Shown: in pieces, positions 7,780-17,517 of the stretch | How the letters are laid out: the number at the start of each line of letters is the position of its first letter | Position numbering within the stretch: the first letter of the stretch is position 1 | From: Eubacterium_U album | GTDB taxonomy: Bacteria > Bacillota > Clostridia > Lachnospirales > Lachnospiraceae | Assembly (NCBI RefSeq): GCF_025336545.1 | Contig: NZ_JAODBU010000012.1 | Coordinates: 62,001 to 126,000 of the forward strand | Reading direction: 5' to 3' | DNA: 64,000 bases | Notes under the pieces: generated by a model | What the model saw: only the letters and a program-made list of their open reading frames with translations | What the model was told of the DNA's origin: nothing | Database searches by the model: none | Position numbers and translations under genes: made by a program

Positions 7780-9483
7780 ATGACGCAAAAGGTATTGAAA
7801 CCATTATTTTTACTTATGATATCCTGGGCAGTAACAGGAATTACATTTTTTGGCTGTAATCCGATAGCTTTGGCATGGTATAGTGCGGGAAACATATTGC
7901 CCGTATTTGGAGTAGTGATAGCACCGGTTATGGCAGGGGGAATATATTTTTATCAGGGATTTTTGCCAATGTGCAAGTATACAATGATAATTTTGATGAC
8001 ATATGTGTGTATTAATTTATATAAGAAATGGGCAAAGAATCCAAATCCGTTTATTTTGGCAGGAATTTCGGTTATGACAATGGTTGTTATGGAGGGAGCA
8101 GATTTTTATATGAATAATATGGCGTCGCTTCATTGGAGTACATTTAAAATGCTTACATATATTCCGATAATAATGCTTAACTGGTCAACAACCATAATAT
8201 TTGCATATGGAATAAATAAATTTATGGTTCAGAAAAAATTATCGCCAATAGATGATGGTATGCAAAATGTAGATGCGGAGCAGGTGTTAAAAACGGCGAA
8301 AGCTTTTAAGGGAATAGCTTCTAAAATGCAGTATATAAACAGTGAGTATAATGAAAATTTTCAAAACGAATATTTGGAAAATCATATAAATGAGTGTGTG
8401 TGTAGCGGATGTGCGAATAGTGAAATACAGTATATGGAAAGGGCAAGGCTTAATTATTTGTGGTTTAGCAAAATGGTGGAAACGAGGGAAGCCATGGCAT
8501 CACAATTCAATGAAGTAAGTAAGATCGTGGAAAAATTTTTGAGACCGGCAATTAGTGAAGATTTACTTACAGACAGAATGGCAGAAAAAATACAACGAAA
8601 ATTCAGAGAGAAAAAAATATATGCAAAGAAAATAAGGGTGGTGAAAAATGAGAAAGAATATATAGAAGTAGAGTTTTACGCCAAAAAGAAGAAGAGGGCA
8701 AAAGCTACGGTTAGAATGATGACGGATATAATAAGTCGGGTGGTTGGCAAAAAGATGAGAATGGTAAACTTAGAATATGGAAATATACCATTAGAATATG
8801 GAAAATTTCAGTTATTAGAGGAGGTGAATTTTCACACATTACAGGGGAGTGCAAAAACAGTTAAAAGAAATGAACAGGTTTCAGGGGATAATTTTACGTA
8901 TCTTGTGTTAGATAAAGGGCAGACATTTATGAGCATATGCGATGGTATGGGCTCAGGAAGTGTTGCAAATGAGTATAGTGGAATCATAATTGATTTGTTG
9001 GAACAGTTTATGGACAGTGGACTGAATGAAAATACAATATTAAGGCTTATTAATTCGGTTTTGCTGACAAAAAGTGGATGGGATATTTCTACTACGGTCG
9101 ACATGGGAATGATTGATCTATATTCGGGAACATGTAGATTTTTGAAGTCAGGTGCTGCATGCACGTTTATAAAAAGAGGAAACTGGGTAGAATGTATAAA
9201 GTCAACATCTTTACCAATAGGAGTTTTAAATGAGGTGGATGTTGAGACTATAACTAAAAAATTGTATGACGGTGATTTTGTAATAATGATTTCAGATGGA
9301 ATAGTGGAATCATTGCAGTGCGATGATAAAGAAAAGGAGATGGCAAATGTGATAATGGATATAGAGAGTAATAATCCAAAAGAAATGGCACTTATTATTA
9401 TGAATGAGGCGATAAAACTGTCGGGTGGAGTGCCAAAAGATGATATGACGGTTCTTGTGACAGGAATATGGCGAAAGCATTAA
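7780..9483 (+). CDS. spoIIE: Stage II sporulation protein E (PP2C phosphatase)
   Basis: A 567-aa membrane phosphatase that dephosphorylates SpoIIAA-P to release sigma-F in the forespore and also acts at the polar septum. N-terminal membrane part with about five hydrophobic segments (residues 1-150), a middle region with C-V-C-S-G-C, and a C-terminal PPM/PP2C domain with V-S-G-D-N-F, C-D-G-M-G-S-G and M-I-S-D-G-I. Bacillus SpoIIE is about 827 aa with ten segments, so this one has a shortened membrane region, common in Clostridia. SD GGAGGA precedes the ATG. Promoter is Spo0A-type. Confidence 0.95.
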   Translation: MTQKVLKPLFLLMISWAVTGITFFGCNPIALAWYSAGNILPVFGVVIAPVMAGGIYFYQGFLPMCKYTMIILMTYVCINLYKKWAKNPNPFILAGISVMTMVVMEGADFYMNNMASLHWSTFKMLTYIPIIMLNWSTTIIFAYGINKFMVQKKLSPIDDGMQNVDAEQVLKTAKAFKGIASKMQYINSEYNENFQNEYLENHINECVCSGCANSEIQYMERARLNYLWFSKMVETREAMASQFNEVSKIVEKFLRPAISEDLLTDRMAEKIQRKFREKKIYAKKIRVVKNEKEYIEVEFYAKKKKRAKATVRMMTDIISRVVGKKMRMVNLEYGNIPLEYGKFQLLEEVNFHTLQGSAKTVKRNEQVSGDNFTYLVLDKGQTFMSICDGMGSGSVANEYSGIIIDLLEQFMDSGLNENTILRLINSVLLTKSGWDISTTVDMGMIDLYSGTCRFLKSGAACTFIKRGNWVECIKSTSLPIGVLNEVDVETITKKLYDGDFVIMISDGIVESLQCDDKEKEMANVIMDIESNNPKEMALIIMNEAIKLSGGVPKDDMTVLVTGIWRKH

Positions 9484-9611
9484 ACAAAGAGTATCACATA
9501 AATTATTGATTTAAGGTATTTTATGACAATCAAAGTAACAGATAGATGAAAATATTAAACGATTTAACCGGGTTGTTTGACTTTAGAATAAGCATACAGT
9601 ATATTAAAAAT

Positions 9612-10991
9612 ATGATAAAAAAAGTATTGAATTTTATTAAAGAAAACAATATGCTGCAAAATGGAGACAGCGTCGTTCTGGGAGTATCCGGAGGCGCTGA
9701 TTCCATTTGTATGCTATATGTACTAAAAGAAATAAGCAAATTTATTAATTTAAAACTTGTAGTGGTTCATGTACATCATCATATCAGAGGCAAAGAAGCA
9801 GATGGAGATATGGAATATGTTAGAAAAATTTGTGACAAAGAGCATATTCCGTATGAAATTTTTCACATAGATGCTAAAAAAGAGGCAATAGCCAGAGGAA
9901 TGTCAGAGGAGGAGGCAGGAAGAGTCTGCAGATATGAATGTTTTGCAAAAGTGCAGGAGAAATATAATGCAAATAAAATATCGGTGGCACATAATTTGAA
10001 TGATAATAGTGAAACTATTTTGTTTAACCTTTTTAGAGGAACCGGAATAAAAGGAATTTCGGGTATCCCTATGCAGCGTGATAACATTGTAAGGCCACTG
10101 CTTTGTGTATCTAGAAAAGAGATTGAAAAATATCTTGAAGAAAATCATATATCATATAGGACAGATAAAACAAATTTTGAAACAGAATATAGCAGAAATA
10201 AGCTTAGATTAGAATTGATTCCGTATATAAAAGAAAATATAAATAAAAAAGCTGAATATAATATTGTAAATGCCGGAAAAATGTTAGGAGAAATAGAAGA
10301 TTATTTAGAGATTGAAACAAATAAGACATATGATGAATATGTAGACGAAAATGAAGAAGGAATATTCATCTCATTAAAGGCTTTTGAAATTCATCCGGCT
10401 ATAGCAAAAAGGATTGTCAGAAAAGGAATTGAGAAAAAAGCAGGAAAATTAAAAGATGTAACGGCGGCGCACGTTGAAAGTATTATAAATTTGGCAAAGC
10501 TTGAAGTGTCAAAGTCAGTTAATTTGCCTTATAATATCAAAGCAATAAAAAAGTATAAGGGAATTCTACTTTCGGATTTATCCGATATAAAAATTGAAAA
10601 AATTAAGGAGATTCCAATTATTGTAAATAATGAACTTATAAACGAGAATCCGTACAATGGAAAATTTAAAATAGACTTCGAAAACAACGGATTTTCAGTA
10701 GATGATATACAGGAATTACTGTATACTAAATGGATTGATTGTGATAAAATAGGTTCGTTAACCTTACGGAATCGTAAAGAGGGTGATTACCTTGTAGTAA
10801 ATGATTTCGGAAGTAAAAAGAAACTGAAAGAATATTTTATCAATGAAAAAATTCCTAAAGAAGACAGAGATAAAGTATTACTATTGGCCGATGGAAATCA
10901 TATAGTGTGGATAGTCGGATATAGAATGAGTAGTTACTATAAAGTCAACAGTAATACTAGAAACATAATTAAGATTGAATTTTATAATTAA
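9612..10991 (+). CDS. tilS: tRNA(Ile)-lysidine synthetase
   Basis: An N-type PP-loop ATPase that converts C34 of the CAU-anticodon isoleucine tRNA to lysidine. The PP-loop V-S-G-G-A-D-S is at about residues 25-31, followed by V-H-V-H-H-H-I-R-G and H-N-L-N-D-N-S-E-T. The C-terminal TilS substrate-binding domain (R-N-R-K-E-G-D) completes the enzyme. I chose ATG 9612 because homologues start about 25 residues before the PP-loop. An in-frame ATG at 9546 would add 22 residues, and neither has a clear SD. Conserved neighbour of spoIIE, hpt and ftsH. Confidence 0.93.
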   Translation: MIKKVLNFIKENNMLQNGDSVVLGVSGGADSICMLYVLKEISKFINLKLVVVHVHHHIRGKEADGDMEYVRKICDKEHIPYEIFHIDAKKEAIARGMSEEEAGRVCRYECFAKVQEKYNANKISVAHNLNDNSETILFNLFRGTGIKGISGIPMQRDNIVRPLLCVSRKEIEKYLEENHISYRTDKTNFETEYSRNKLRLELIPYIKENINKKAEYNIVNAGKMLGEIEDYLEIETNKTYDEYVDENEEGIFISLKAFEIHPAIAKRIVRKGIEKKAGKLKDVTAAHVESIINLAKLEVSKSVNLPYNIKAIKKYKGILLSDLSDIKIEKIKEIPIIVNNELINENPYNGKFKIDFENNGFSVDDIQELLYTKWIDCDKIGSLTLRNRKEGDYLVVNDFGSKKKLKEYFINEKIPKEDRDKVLLLADGNHIVWIVGYRMSSYYKVNSNTRNIIKIEFYN

Positions 10992-11011
10992 AAAACAAAG
11001 GAGAGAAGAAA

Positions 11012-11533
11012 ATGGCAAGTCATATCGAGGAAATGATTAGTGAAGAACAAATTGATAAAAGAGTTAGAGAGATTGCAAAGCAGATTAGCGAAGATTATAA
11101 GGGAAAATCTGTTCGTCTTATCTGTATCCTAAAAGGAAGCGTTTTTTATACATGCGAATTAGCAAAGAGAATATCAATACCGGTAACTCTTGATTTTATG
11201 AGTGTATCAAGTTATGGCTCAGGTACTGTAAGTACAGGTGATATTAAAATCAAAAAAGATTTGGATCATGACATAGAAGGATTAAATGTAATTGTTGTTG
11301 AAGATATCATTGATTCAGGTAATACATTAAACAAGTTAATACCGTTGTTAAAAGAAAGAAAGCCTGCAAGCATTGCAGTAACAACACTTCTTGATAAACC
11401 ATCAAGAAGAGAAGTAGATGTTCATGTTGATTATACAGGGTTTGAAATAGAAGATAAATTTGTAGTAGGCTATGGGCTTGACTACGACCAGAAGTACAGA
11501 GACTTACCTTTTGTAGGCGTTGTTGAAGAGTAA
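11012..11533 (+). CDS. hpt: Hypoxanthine phosphoribosyltransferase
   Basis: A 173-aa type I phosphoribosyltransferase for purine salvage (hypoxanthine or guanine plus PRPP to IMP or GMP). The PRPP loop V-V-E-D-I-I-D-S-G-N-T-L lies at about residues 94-105, with the S-Y-G flexible loop near residue 71 and D-K-F-V-V-G-Y-G-L-D-Y near the C-terminus. SD AAGGAGAG. It is 20 nt after tilS, so it shares the transcript, and it precedes ftsH in the classical order. Confidence 0.95.
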   Translation: MASHIEEMISEEQIDKRVREIAKQISEDYKGKSVRLICILKGSVFYTCELAKRISIPVTLDFMSVSSYGSGTVSTGDIKIKKDLDHDIEGLNVIVVEDIIDSGNTLNKLIPLLKERKPASIAVTTLLDKPSRREVDVHVDYTGFEIEDKFVVGYGLDYDQKYRDLPFVGVVEE

Positions 11534-11628
11534 TTTAATATTCAAAAAAAATTTGCCTCCGATTAAGATGACGGATGCGTGAAATTTTACTGACAGCGAT
11601 ACAAAATACTACCATAGGAGGTGAAAAA

Positions 11629-13437
11629 TTGAAGAATAGTTCAAGAGGATTTAGAATTTACTTTATAGTTATAGCATTAATGATTGTAGGTATGTATGCA
11701 TTTTCAATATTTTCAACGAAAGACAGTGATTATAAATATAATGATTTTATTACTGATTTAAAGGCTGGAAATGTATCAGAAGTTACAATCAGACAAAATA
11801 ATGAGGTACCATCAGGAAGTATTGTTGTTGTTTTATCAAAGGATAAATCAAGAAAAGTAGTATATGTAACAGATGTAAATAAAGTAATTAGTGATATAGA
11901 TGAAATAGATACAGATGTTAAGCCTACAGTTACTGATGTTGCAGGTGATAATTCATTGATGATATCAATTATACAGGTGCTATTAATGGCAGGTGTTGTA
12001 ATTGTTATTATTATGGTTATGAATGGTAGTGCCAATGCAGGCAATGCAAAAATGGCTAACTTTGGTAAGAGCCGCGCAAGACTTGTACTTGATGTTAAGA
12101 ATATTAATTTCTCAAATGTCGCAGGTCTTATTGAAGAAAAAGAAGAACTTGAAGAAATTGTAGATTTCCTAAGGAATCCTAAAAAATATATAGATTTAGG
12201 AGCAAGAATTCCAAAGGGTGTTTTATTAGAAGGCCCTCCGGGAACAGGTAAGACATTATTAGCAAAAGCTGTTGCAGGTGAAGCTAAGGTGCCTTTCTTT
12301 ACAATTTCAGGTTCTGATTTTGTGGAAATGTTTGTAGGCGTAGGTGCTTCCAGAGTAAGAGATTTATTTGCGGAAGCAAAGAAAAATGCACCATGTATTA
12401 TATTTATCGATGAAATCGATGCTGTTGCCAGACGAAGGGGAACAGGAATGGGTGGTGGCCATGATGAACGTGAACAGACATTAAACCAGATGCTTGTAGA
12501 AATGGACGGATTTGGTGTTAATGAAGGTATCATTGTTATGGCAGCTACTAACAGAGTAGATATTCTTGATCCGGCTATTTTAAGACCGGGACGATTTGAC
12601 AGAAAAGTATTAGTAGGAAGACCTGATGTTGTAGGCAGAAAGGGAATACTTGAAGTTCATGCAAAGAATAAGCCGTTAGGCGAGGATGTTGATTTGAAAA
12701 AAATCGCACAGATTACATCAGGATTTACAGGAGCTGATCTGGAAAACCTCTTAAATGAAGCGGCTATTATTGCAGCAAAATCTGACAGAGCATTTATTAT
12801 TCAGGAAGATATTGATAAAGCACTTATTAAAGTTGGGGTTGGAAAAGAAAAGAAGAGTAAAATTATTTCTGACAAAGAGAAACGTATTACAGCTTATCAC
12901 GAAGCAGGCCATGCAATTTTATTCCATGTATTGCCTGACGTAGGACCTGTTCATACGGTTTCAGTTATTCCAACAGGAGCAGGAGCAGCAGGTTATACAA
13001 TGCCATTACCTGAAAAAGATGAAATGTTTGATACAAAAGGACATATGATTCAGGAAATAATGGTAAGCCTTGGTGGAAGAATTGCGGAAGAAATAATTCT
13101 TGATGATATTACAACAGGAGCATCTCAAGATATTAAACAGGCAACTGCAATGGCTAAGGCAATGGTTACAAAATATGGATTTTCTGACAGATTAGGTTTA
13201 ATAAATTATGATAATGATTCTGAAGAAGTATTTATTGGACGTGATTTAGCACAGTCAAAAGGATATGCAGAACATACAGCATCAGTAATTGATGAAGAAG
13301 TAAAAAATATCATTGATACATGTTACAAAGATGCTAAAAAAATTATCGAAGATCATATGGAACAATTACAAAAATGTGCTCAAATGTTGATCGAAAAAGA
13401 GAAGATAAACCAACAGGAATTTGAAAGTATTTTTTGA
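11629..13437 (+). CDS. ftsH: ATP-dependent zinc metalloprotease FtsH
   Basis: A membrane-anchored AAA+ protease that degrades misfolded and regulatory membrane proteins. About 602 aa: two N-terminal membrane helices flanking an extracytoplasmic domain, Walker A G-P-P-G-T-G-K-T, Walker B I-I-F-I-D-E-I-D, an R-P-G-R-F-D arginine-finger region, and the zinc-binding H-E-A-G-H of the M41 protease domain. The start is TTG 11629 with a textbook SD (AGGAGGTGAAAAA). An ATG at 11575 would add 18 residues lacking family similarity and spanning that SD. Confidence 0.95.
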   Translation: MKNSSRGFRIYFIVIALMIVGMYAFSIFSTKDSDYKYNDFITDLKAGNVSEVTIRQNNEVPSGSIVVVLSKDKSRKVVYVTDVNKVISDIDEIDTDVKPTVTDVAGDNSLMISIIQVLLMAGVVIVIIMVMNGSANAGNAKMANFGKSRARLVLDVKNINFSNVAGLIEEKEELEEIVDFLRNPKKYIDLGARIPKGVLLEGPPGTGKTLLAKAVAGEAKVPFFTISGSDFVEMFVGVGASRVRDLFAEAKKNAPCIIFIDEIDAVARRRGTGMGGGHDEREQTLNQMLVEMDGFGVNEGIIVMAATNRVDILDPAILRPGRFDRKVLVGRPDVVGRKGILEVHAKNKPLGEDVDLKKIAQITSGFTGADLENLLNEAAIIAAKSDRAFIIQEDIDKALIKVGVGKEKKSKIISDKEKRITAYHEAGHAILFHVLPDVGPVHTVSVIPTGAGAAGYTMPLPEKDEMFDTKGHMIQEIMVSLGGRIAEEIILDDITTGASQDIKQATAMAKAMVTKYGFSDRLGLINYDNDSEEVFIGRDLAQSKGYAEHTASVIDEEVKNIIDTCYKDAKKIIEDHMEQLQKCAQMLIEKEKINQQEFESIF

Positions 13438-13566
13438 CAAAAGTAATAATGACTAATAAAAATGTTTTAAAAAATAAGAAATTGTATAAAATATTAATAA
13501 AAAATAATAATAAACAATAATAAATTGTGCAAAAGATAAAAAGTGTTGTTATCGGTAACAAAACGC

Positions 13567-13594
13567 TTTACAACAGTTGATTTTATGCTATAAT
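13567..13594 (+). promoter_or_regulatory. Sigma-A promoter for the small RNA after ftsH
   Basis: TTTACA (13567-13572), 16-nt spacer with an extended TGC, TATAAT (13589-13594). No open reading frame follows; a terminator lies about 80 nt downstream. Confidence 0.65.
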
Positions 13595-13600
13595 AATTAT

Positions 13601-13705
13601 TGTAAAACCCCCCAATACATTATATAGTTTTTTTTGCTACACCCCAAAGAAAAAACGAATACCTTCTCCGAAAAGGACAGCAGTAGCAGCTGTCCTTTTT
13701 GTTTT
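13601..13705 (+). ncRNA. Candidate C-rich small RNA (about 105 nt)
   Basis: A strong promoter and an intrinsic terminator bracket a non-coding stretch. The 5' part carries a single-stranded CCCCCC run. An A-T hairpin (GTTTTTT / AAAAAAC) shows CACCCC in its loop. The 3' part is a perfect 11-bp terminator stem, AAAAGGACAGC / GCTGTCCTTTT (13671-13699), with a T-rich tail. Exposed C runs are typical of Firmicute sRNAs that pair with Shine-Dalgarno sequences. I cannot assign it to a named family. The terminator may also end ftsH transcripts. Confidence 0.55.
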
Positions 13706-13893
13706 GTATAAAAATTAATAGCACCAATTTATGCAAATATGTAATATAATTTAGTGAGTAGGTTTGGAATAAGATATTGAATAATATATGAAATAATATA
13801 TATATGACAGTTACAAACAGATAGTTGAAAAGTAATGTTTATTTCCTGATTTTTTTAGGAAATTTTATATAGTTTTATATTTAGGAGAACAAT

Positions 13894-15918
13894 ATGAACC
13901 ATAATAGAAATTCTATTTTTCATGACGGAACAGAACAGTTTTGCAGATACAATAAACAGACAGATAAATATAGCTTTATACTTCGCGTAGGCCATAGAAT
14001 GGCAAATGAAGTATATATAATTATTGATAATGAAAGAATTCAAATGACATCATGTTATCAGGATGAGATATTTGAGTATTATACTGTACGAATTCACCTT
14101 GAAAACAGATGTTATAGATATAGATTTGAGATAGATGGAAATGAAATTCTGTTTTACAATATGGCAGGAGCTGATACAAGCTACTCAGATGTTTATGACT
14201 TTTCAATAACACCCGGATTTAATACACCGGATTGGGCAAAAGGTGCAGTTATGTACCAGATATATGTAGAACGTTTTTGCAACGGAGATAAAACAAACGA
14301 TGTTGAAACAAATGAATATGCGTATATTGGAAAAGGCGTAGAAAAAATTGAAGACTGGTATGAAAATCCGGCAGCAGACGGTACCAGACAGTTTTATGGT
14401 GGTGATTTACAGGGAGTTATAGATAAGATGGATTATCTGGAAAAATTAGGTGTTAAAGTCATTTATTTTAATCCGTTGTTTGTATCACCTTCGAATCACA
14501 AATATGATACACAGGATTATGATTATATAGACCCTCATTTTGGGAAAATAGTTGTTGATGATGGGGATGTATTAAAAGACGGAGAGACAGATAATTCAAA
14601 GGCAACAAAATACATTTCAAGAGTTACAAATAAGAAAAATCTTGAAGCAAGTAACGAATTGTTTATTGAATTAGTAGAAGAGGCTCATAAACGTGGAATT
14701 AAAGTGATTATTGACGGCGTATTTAACCATTGTGGCTCTTTTAACAAATGGATGGATTACGAGGAAATTTACAGAGAAGAGAATGGCTATGAGAAAGGTG
14801 CATATATTTCTCAGGACAGCCCATATAATTCTTTTTTTAAATTTAATGGCGGTCAGTGGCCTCACAACTCAACATATGAAGGGTGGTGGGGATTTGATAC
14901 TTTGCCAAAACTTAATTATGAAGATAGTGAAAAGTTGCAACAGTATATTTTAGACATTGCAAAAAAGTGGGTTTCACCTCCTTATAATGTTGATGGATGG
15001 AGATTAGATGTTGCAGCTGATTTGGGACATAGCGGTGAATTTAATCATGAATTCTGGCGTAAATTCCGAAAGGCAGTTAAGGAAGCAAATAAGGATGCAA
15101 TTATTTTAGCAGAACATTATGGCGAAGCGGGAGAATGGCTAAAGGGCGACCAATGGGATACGGTAATGAATTATGATGCGTTCATGGATCCTGTAAGCTG
15201 GTTTTTAACAGGTGTTGATAAACATTCTGACAATGTAAAGCCGGAACTTAAGGGAAATGCCCACAGCTTTAATGATGCAATGAAATATCATATGGCGCAA
15301 TTCCAGAATCAGTCGTTATTAGTGGCAATGAATGAATTGTCAAATCATGATCATTCAAGATTTATGACAAGAACAAACGGTATGGCTGGAAGAATTGCAA
15401 CTGCAGGAGCAGAAGCGGCAAATGAAAATGTAAAGAAAGCCATATTTAAACAGGGAGTCGTAATGCAGATGACTCTGCCGGGAGCACCAACATTGTATTA
15501 TGGGGATGAAGCCGGCGTGTGTGGATGGACAGATCCGGACAACCGAAGAACATATCCTTGGGGCAAAGAAGATTTTGAATTAATCGAATTTTACAGAGAT
15601 ATGATTTTTATACACAATCATTGCGATGAATTGAAGAAAGGTTCTTACAAGCAATTAGACTGGGGCAACAATTATTTAAGTTATGGACGATTTGATGCAT
15701 TAAATGGCACAGTAACAGCTATCAATACATCAGACCATGAAATCAATGTGAAAATTCCTGTTTGGCAGTTAAACATTCCAAATGGAAACGTAATGGAACG
15801 ATTAATGGAAACATCTGAGGAATTGTATAATGTGGGTCGAATTCCGGTAATGGTAGAAAATGGTGATATAGCAGTTACCATTCCTGCATGTAGCGCGGTA
15901 GTTTATAGAACAAAATAG
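13894..15918 (+). CDS. Glycoside hydrolase family 13 (neopullulanase/cyclomaltodextrinase-like)
   Basis: A 674-aa cytoplasmic alpha-glucan hydrolase: N-terminal beta-sandwich domain (about 1-105), GH13 (beta/alpha)8 barrel starting at M-Y-Q-I-Y-V-E-R-F, and a C-terminal beta domain. The catalytic triad is visible: nucleophile Asp372 in G-W-R-L-D-V, acid/base Glu407 in L-A-E-H-Y-G-E, and Asp486 in N-H-D-H-S. The N-terminal domain and Q-I-Y-V-E-R-F motif point to enzymes acting on maltodextrins, cyclodextrins or pullulan. There is no signal peptide. It may work on oligosaccharides imported by the ABC system at 21.6 kb. SD AGGAG precedes ATG. Confidence 0.9.
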   Translation: MNHNRNSIFHDGTEQFCRYNKQTDKYSFILRVGHRMANEVYIIIDNERIQMTSCYQDEIFEYYTVRIHLENRCYRYRFEIDGNEILFYNMAGADTSYSDVYDFSITPGFNTPDWAKGAVMYQIYVERFCNGDKTNDVETNEYAYIGKGVEKIEDWYENPAADGTRQFYGGDLQGVIDKMDYLEKLGVKVIYFNPLFVSPSNHKYDTQDYDYIDPHFGKIVVDDGDVLKDGETDNSKATKYISRVTNKKNLEASNELFIELVEEAHKRGIKVIIDGVFNHCGSFNKWMDYEEIYREENGYEKGAYISQDSPYNSFFKFNGGQWPHNSTYEGWWGFDTLPKLNYEDSEKLQQYILDIAKKWVSPPYNVDGWRLDVAADLGHSGEFNHEFWRKFRKAVKEANKDAIILAEHYGEAGEWLKGDQWDTVMNYDAFMDPVSWFLTGVDKHSDNVKPELKGNAHSFNDAMKYHMAQFQNQSLLVAMNELSNHDHSRFMTRTNGMAGRIATAGAEAANENVKKAIFKQGVVMQMTLPGAPTLYYGDEAGVCGWTDPDNRRTYPWGKEDFELIEFYRDMIFIHNHCDELKKGSYKQLDWGNNYLSYGRFDALNGTVTAINTSDHEINVKIPVWQLNIPNGNVMERLMETSEELYNVGRIPVMVENGDIAVTIPACSAVVYRTK

Positions 15919-15995
15919 ATGTGTGTAATAACCTTATTGACGGGGCAAATGATTATTTAGTAGTTTATAGAACAAAATAGATGTGTGTAATAACC
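15898..15995 (+). repeat. 36-bp direct repeat duplicating the end of the GH13 gene
   Basis: The stretch beginning GTAGTTTATAGAACAAAATA occurs identically at 15898-15933 and 15960-15995. The first copy contains the last codons and stop of the GH13 gene; the second is non-coding. This looks like a small duplication. Confidence 0.85.
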
Positions 15996-16020
15996 CCCAA
16001 TATATAGATGCATGGAAGAA

Positions 16021-16127
16021 GCATAAATTATATAAATGTGTAGAATAGACATATATTTTCAGTTAGCAGAAATTATATAAATGTGTAGAATAGACATATA
16101 TTTCCGGTTAGCATAAAATTATATATA
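16021..16127 (+). repeat. 45-bp tandem repeat, about 2.4 copies
   Basis: Unit at 16021-16065 begins GCATAAATTATATAAATGTG; the second unit is 16066-16110 and differs at a few positions; a partial third begins at 16111. No gene or hairpin function seen. Confidence 0.8.
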
Positions 16128-16175
16128 CGTCAATTAAAATCTAAAATAAATAATAAAATATAAATTATAGAATAT

Positions 16176-16258
16176 AAAAATGAACCTGTATATTTAAGAT
16201 AGTGTTTGGCAGAATGTAATTTTGTCAAATATTGAAAATCTATAGGTTCATTTTTATT
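16176..16258. terminator. Bidirectional terminator between GH13 gene and sortase
   Basis: AAAAATGAACCT (16176-16187) pairs with AGGTTCATTTTT (16244-16255) around a long loop. The A run on one side and T run on the other suit convergent genes. Confidence 0.65.
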
Positions 16259-16392
16259 TGTTGTTCTTTGTTAAGAATAATCTTTGTCAATCATAGTGGG
16301 AGTCTGGGTTTATTTGTAAGATTTGATTTAGAGTTATAATGTCATTGATATTGCGCTTCAATGCATGCACAATTAGTTTTATATAACTATAC

Positions 16393-17235
16393 CTAGTCTG
16401 TAACGTCATCTTTAATAAATAGTCCATTTACAATATATCGTGTATTACTTTTTCCTGAAGTACATGTGCTAAGTGTTAATATTTTACTGTCCTGAGTTAA
16501 AGCTACATCTTTTCTAACATTTGCATTAGAAACGCTTGGATTAAGAGTTGTCTTGAAATAGTCCATTCGCACCTGAATATCCGAAAAATCAAATGCTTTT
16601 AAAATATGAGTATCATCATAAACATAAGCTGAGTAAACTCTGTATGTTAATTTGTGACTAGGTGTATAAACATAAAAATATTCATGTTTATCAAAGAAGT
16701 CTTTTTTCTCGAAATAATGTAAGTGTGCAAACATTGTGCCGTTTAACATATTATGACCATAAAATACAGTTACGGGGTCAGTGAAATCAGTTGAGTTTAT
16801 TTTTTCACTATATATACAACCTGAAAATTCATAATTTCCTTTTTCATTATGTGTAAGATAAAAGGAATCATCTTTAGAATCATCAGATTGCGCAACCGGC
16901 AATTCAATTTTTGTACCGGGAATATATATGTATGCATAAATATCTTTGTTTGTTTTAGCAATCTTATCCCAATCATATGGATTTATGATTGAGTCATCTT
17001 CATTATCATTCATGCTGTCAGAGTTATTGTTGATAGCTGAATTATTGTTAGATTTATTTGACTGAGATGTTGCATTAGTTTTCTTGTATTCTGTTGGATT
17101 TTTGCCACTGGAAAAATACATAAATATATATGTTCCTGCCACAGAAAAAGCGAGCATCGCAACAATCAAAATAGCTATTAAAAGATTTCGCTTCTTCATG
17201 GATTTCTTATTTCTCGAAGATGAAAATTTCACCAT
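16393..17235 (-). CDS. srtB: Class B sortase
   Basis: A 280-aa membrane-anchored cysteine transpeptidase that attaches surface proteins to peptidoglycan. One N-terminal membrane helix (about residues 18-42), a linker rich in N and S (55-80), then the sortase beta-barrel. The catalytic triad is His161 (F-Y-G-H-N-M), Cys258 (L-S-T-C-T) and Arg266. The F-Y-G-H-N-M motif and the length fit class B. No sorted substrate or heme-uptake cluster is adjacent, so this is probably a housekeeping or single-gene sortase. SD GAGAGGA lies before ATG on the minus strand. Confidence 0.9.
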   Translation of the reverse strand: MVKFSSSRNKKSMKKRNLLIAILIVAMLAFSVAGTYIFMYFSSGKNPTEYKKTNATSQSNKSNNNSAINNNSDSMNDNEDDSIINPYDWDKIAKTNKDIYAYIYIPGTKIELPVAQSDDSKDDSFYLTHNEKGNYEFSGCIYSEKINSTDFTDPVTVFYGHNMLNGTMFAHLHYFEKKDFFDKHEYFYVYTPSHKLTYRVYSAYVYDDTHILKAFDFSDIQVRMDYFKTTLNPSVSNANVRKDVALTQDSKILTLSTCTSGKSNTRYIVNGLFIKDDVTD

Positions 17236-17366
17236 TGTTAAATTCCTCTCTTAATATATAAATAGCCAATTTCATAATATAGACAAGTATATGACTTGGA
17301 AAAAAGGATGTCAATTATGCGGTATCTGATGGTGCCTAATTTAGCTTGATTTAGTAGAAAAAATGG

Positions 17367-17395
17367 TTGCGTAAATAAAAAAATTATGGTATAAA
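17367..17395 (+). promoter_or_regulatory. Promoter of the tRNA-Tyr/tRNA-Leu pair
   Basis: TTGCGT (17367-17372), 17-nt spacer, TATAAA (17390-17395), 21 nt before the first tRNA base. Confidence 0.6.
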
Positions 17396-17416
17396 TATTT
17401 ATTGTTGGAAACAAAT

Positions 17417-17498
17417 GGGCAGATTCCCGAGTGGCCAAAGGGGACAGACTGTAAATCTGCTGGCAACGCCTTCGAAGGTTCGAATCCTTCTCTGCCCA
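17417..17498 (+). tRNA. tRNA-Tyr (GTA)
   Basis: An 82-nt class II tRNA. Acceptor stem GGGCAGA / TCTGCCC, anticodon GTA in loop CTGTAAA, a variable arm, and T-arm GGTTCGAATCC. No encoded CCA. Confidence 0.95.
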
Positions 17499-17517
17499 TT
17501 ATTTATTCAACGGGTTC

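Noticed and set aside
11730..12533. 267-aa antisense open frame over ftsH
   Set aside because: Low-complexity S/T/I-rich translation typical of the reverse complement of AT-rich coding DNA; ftsH on the other strand is unmistakable.
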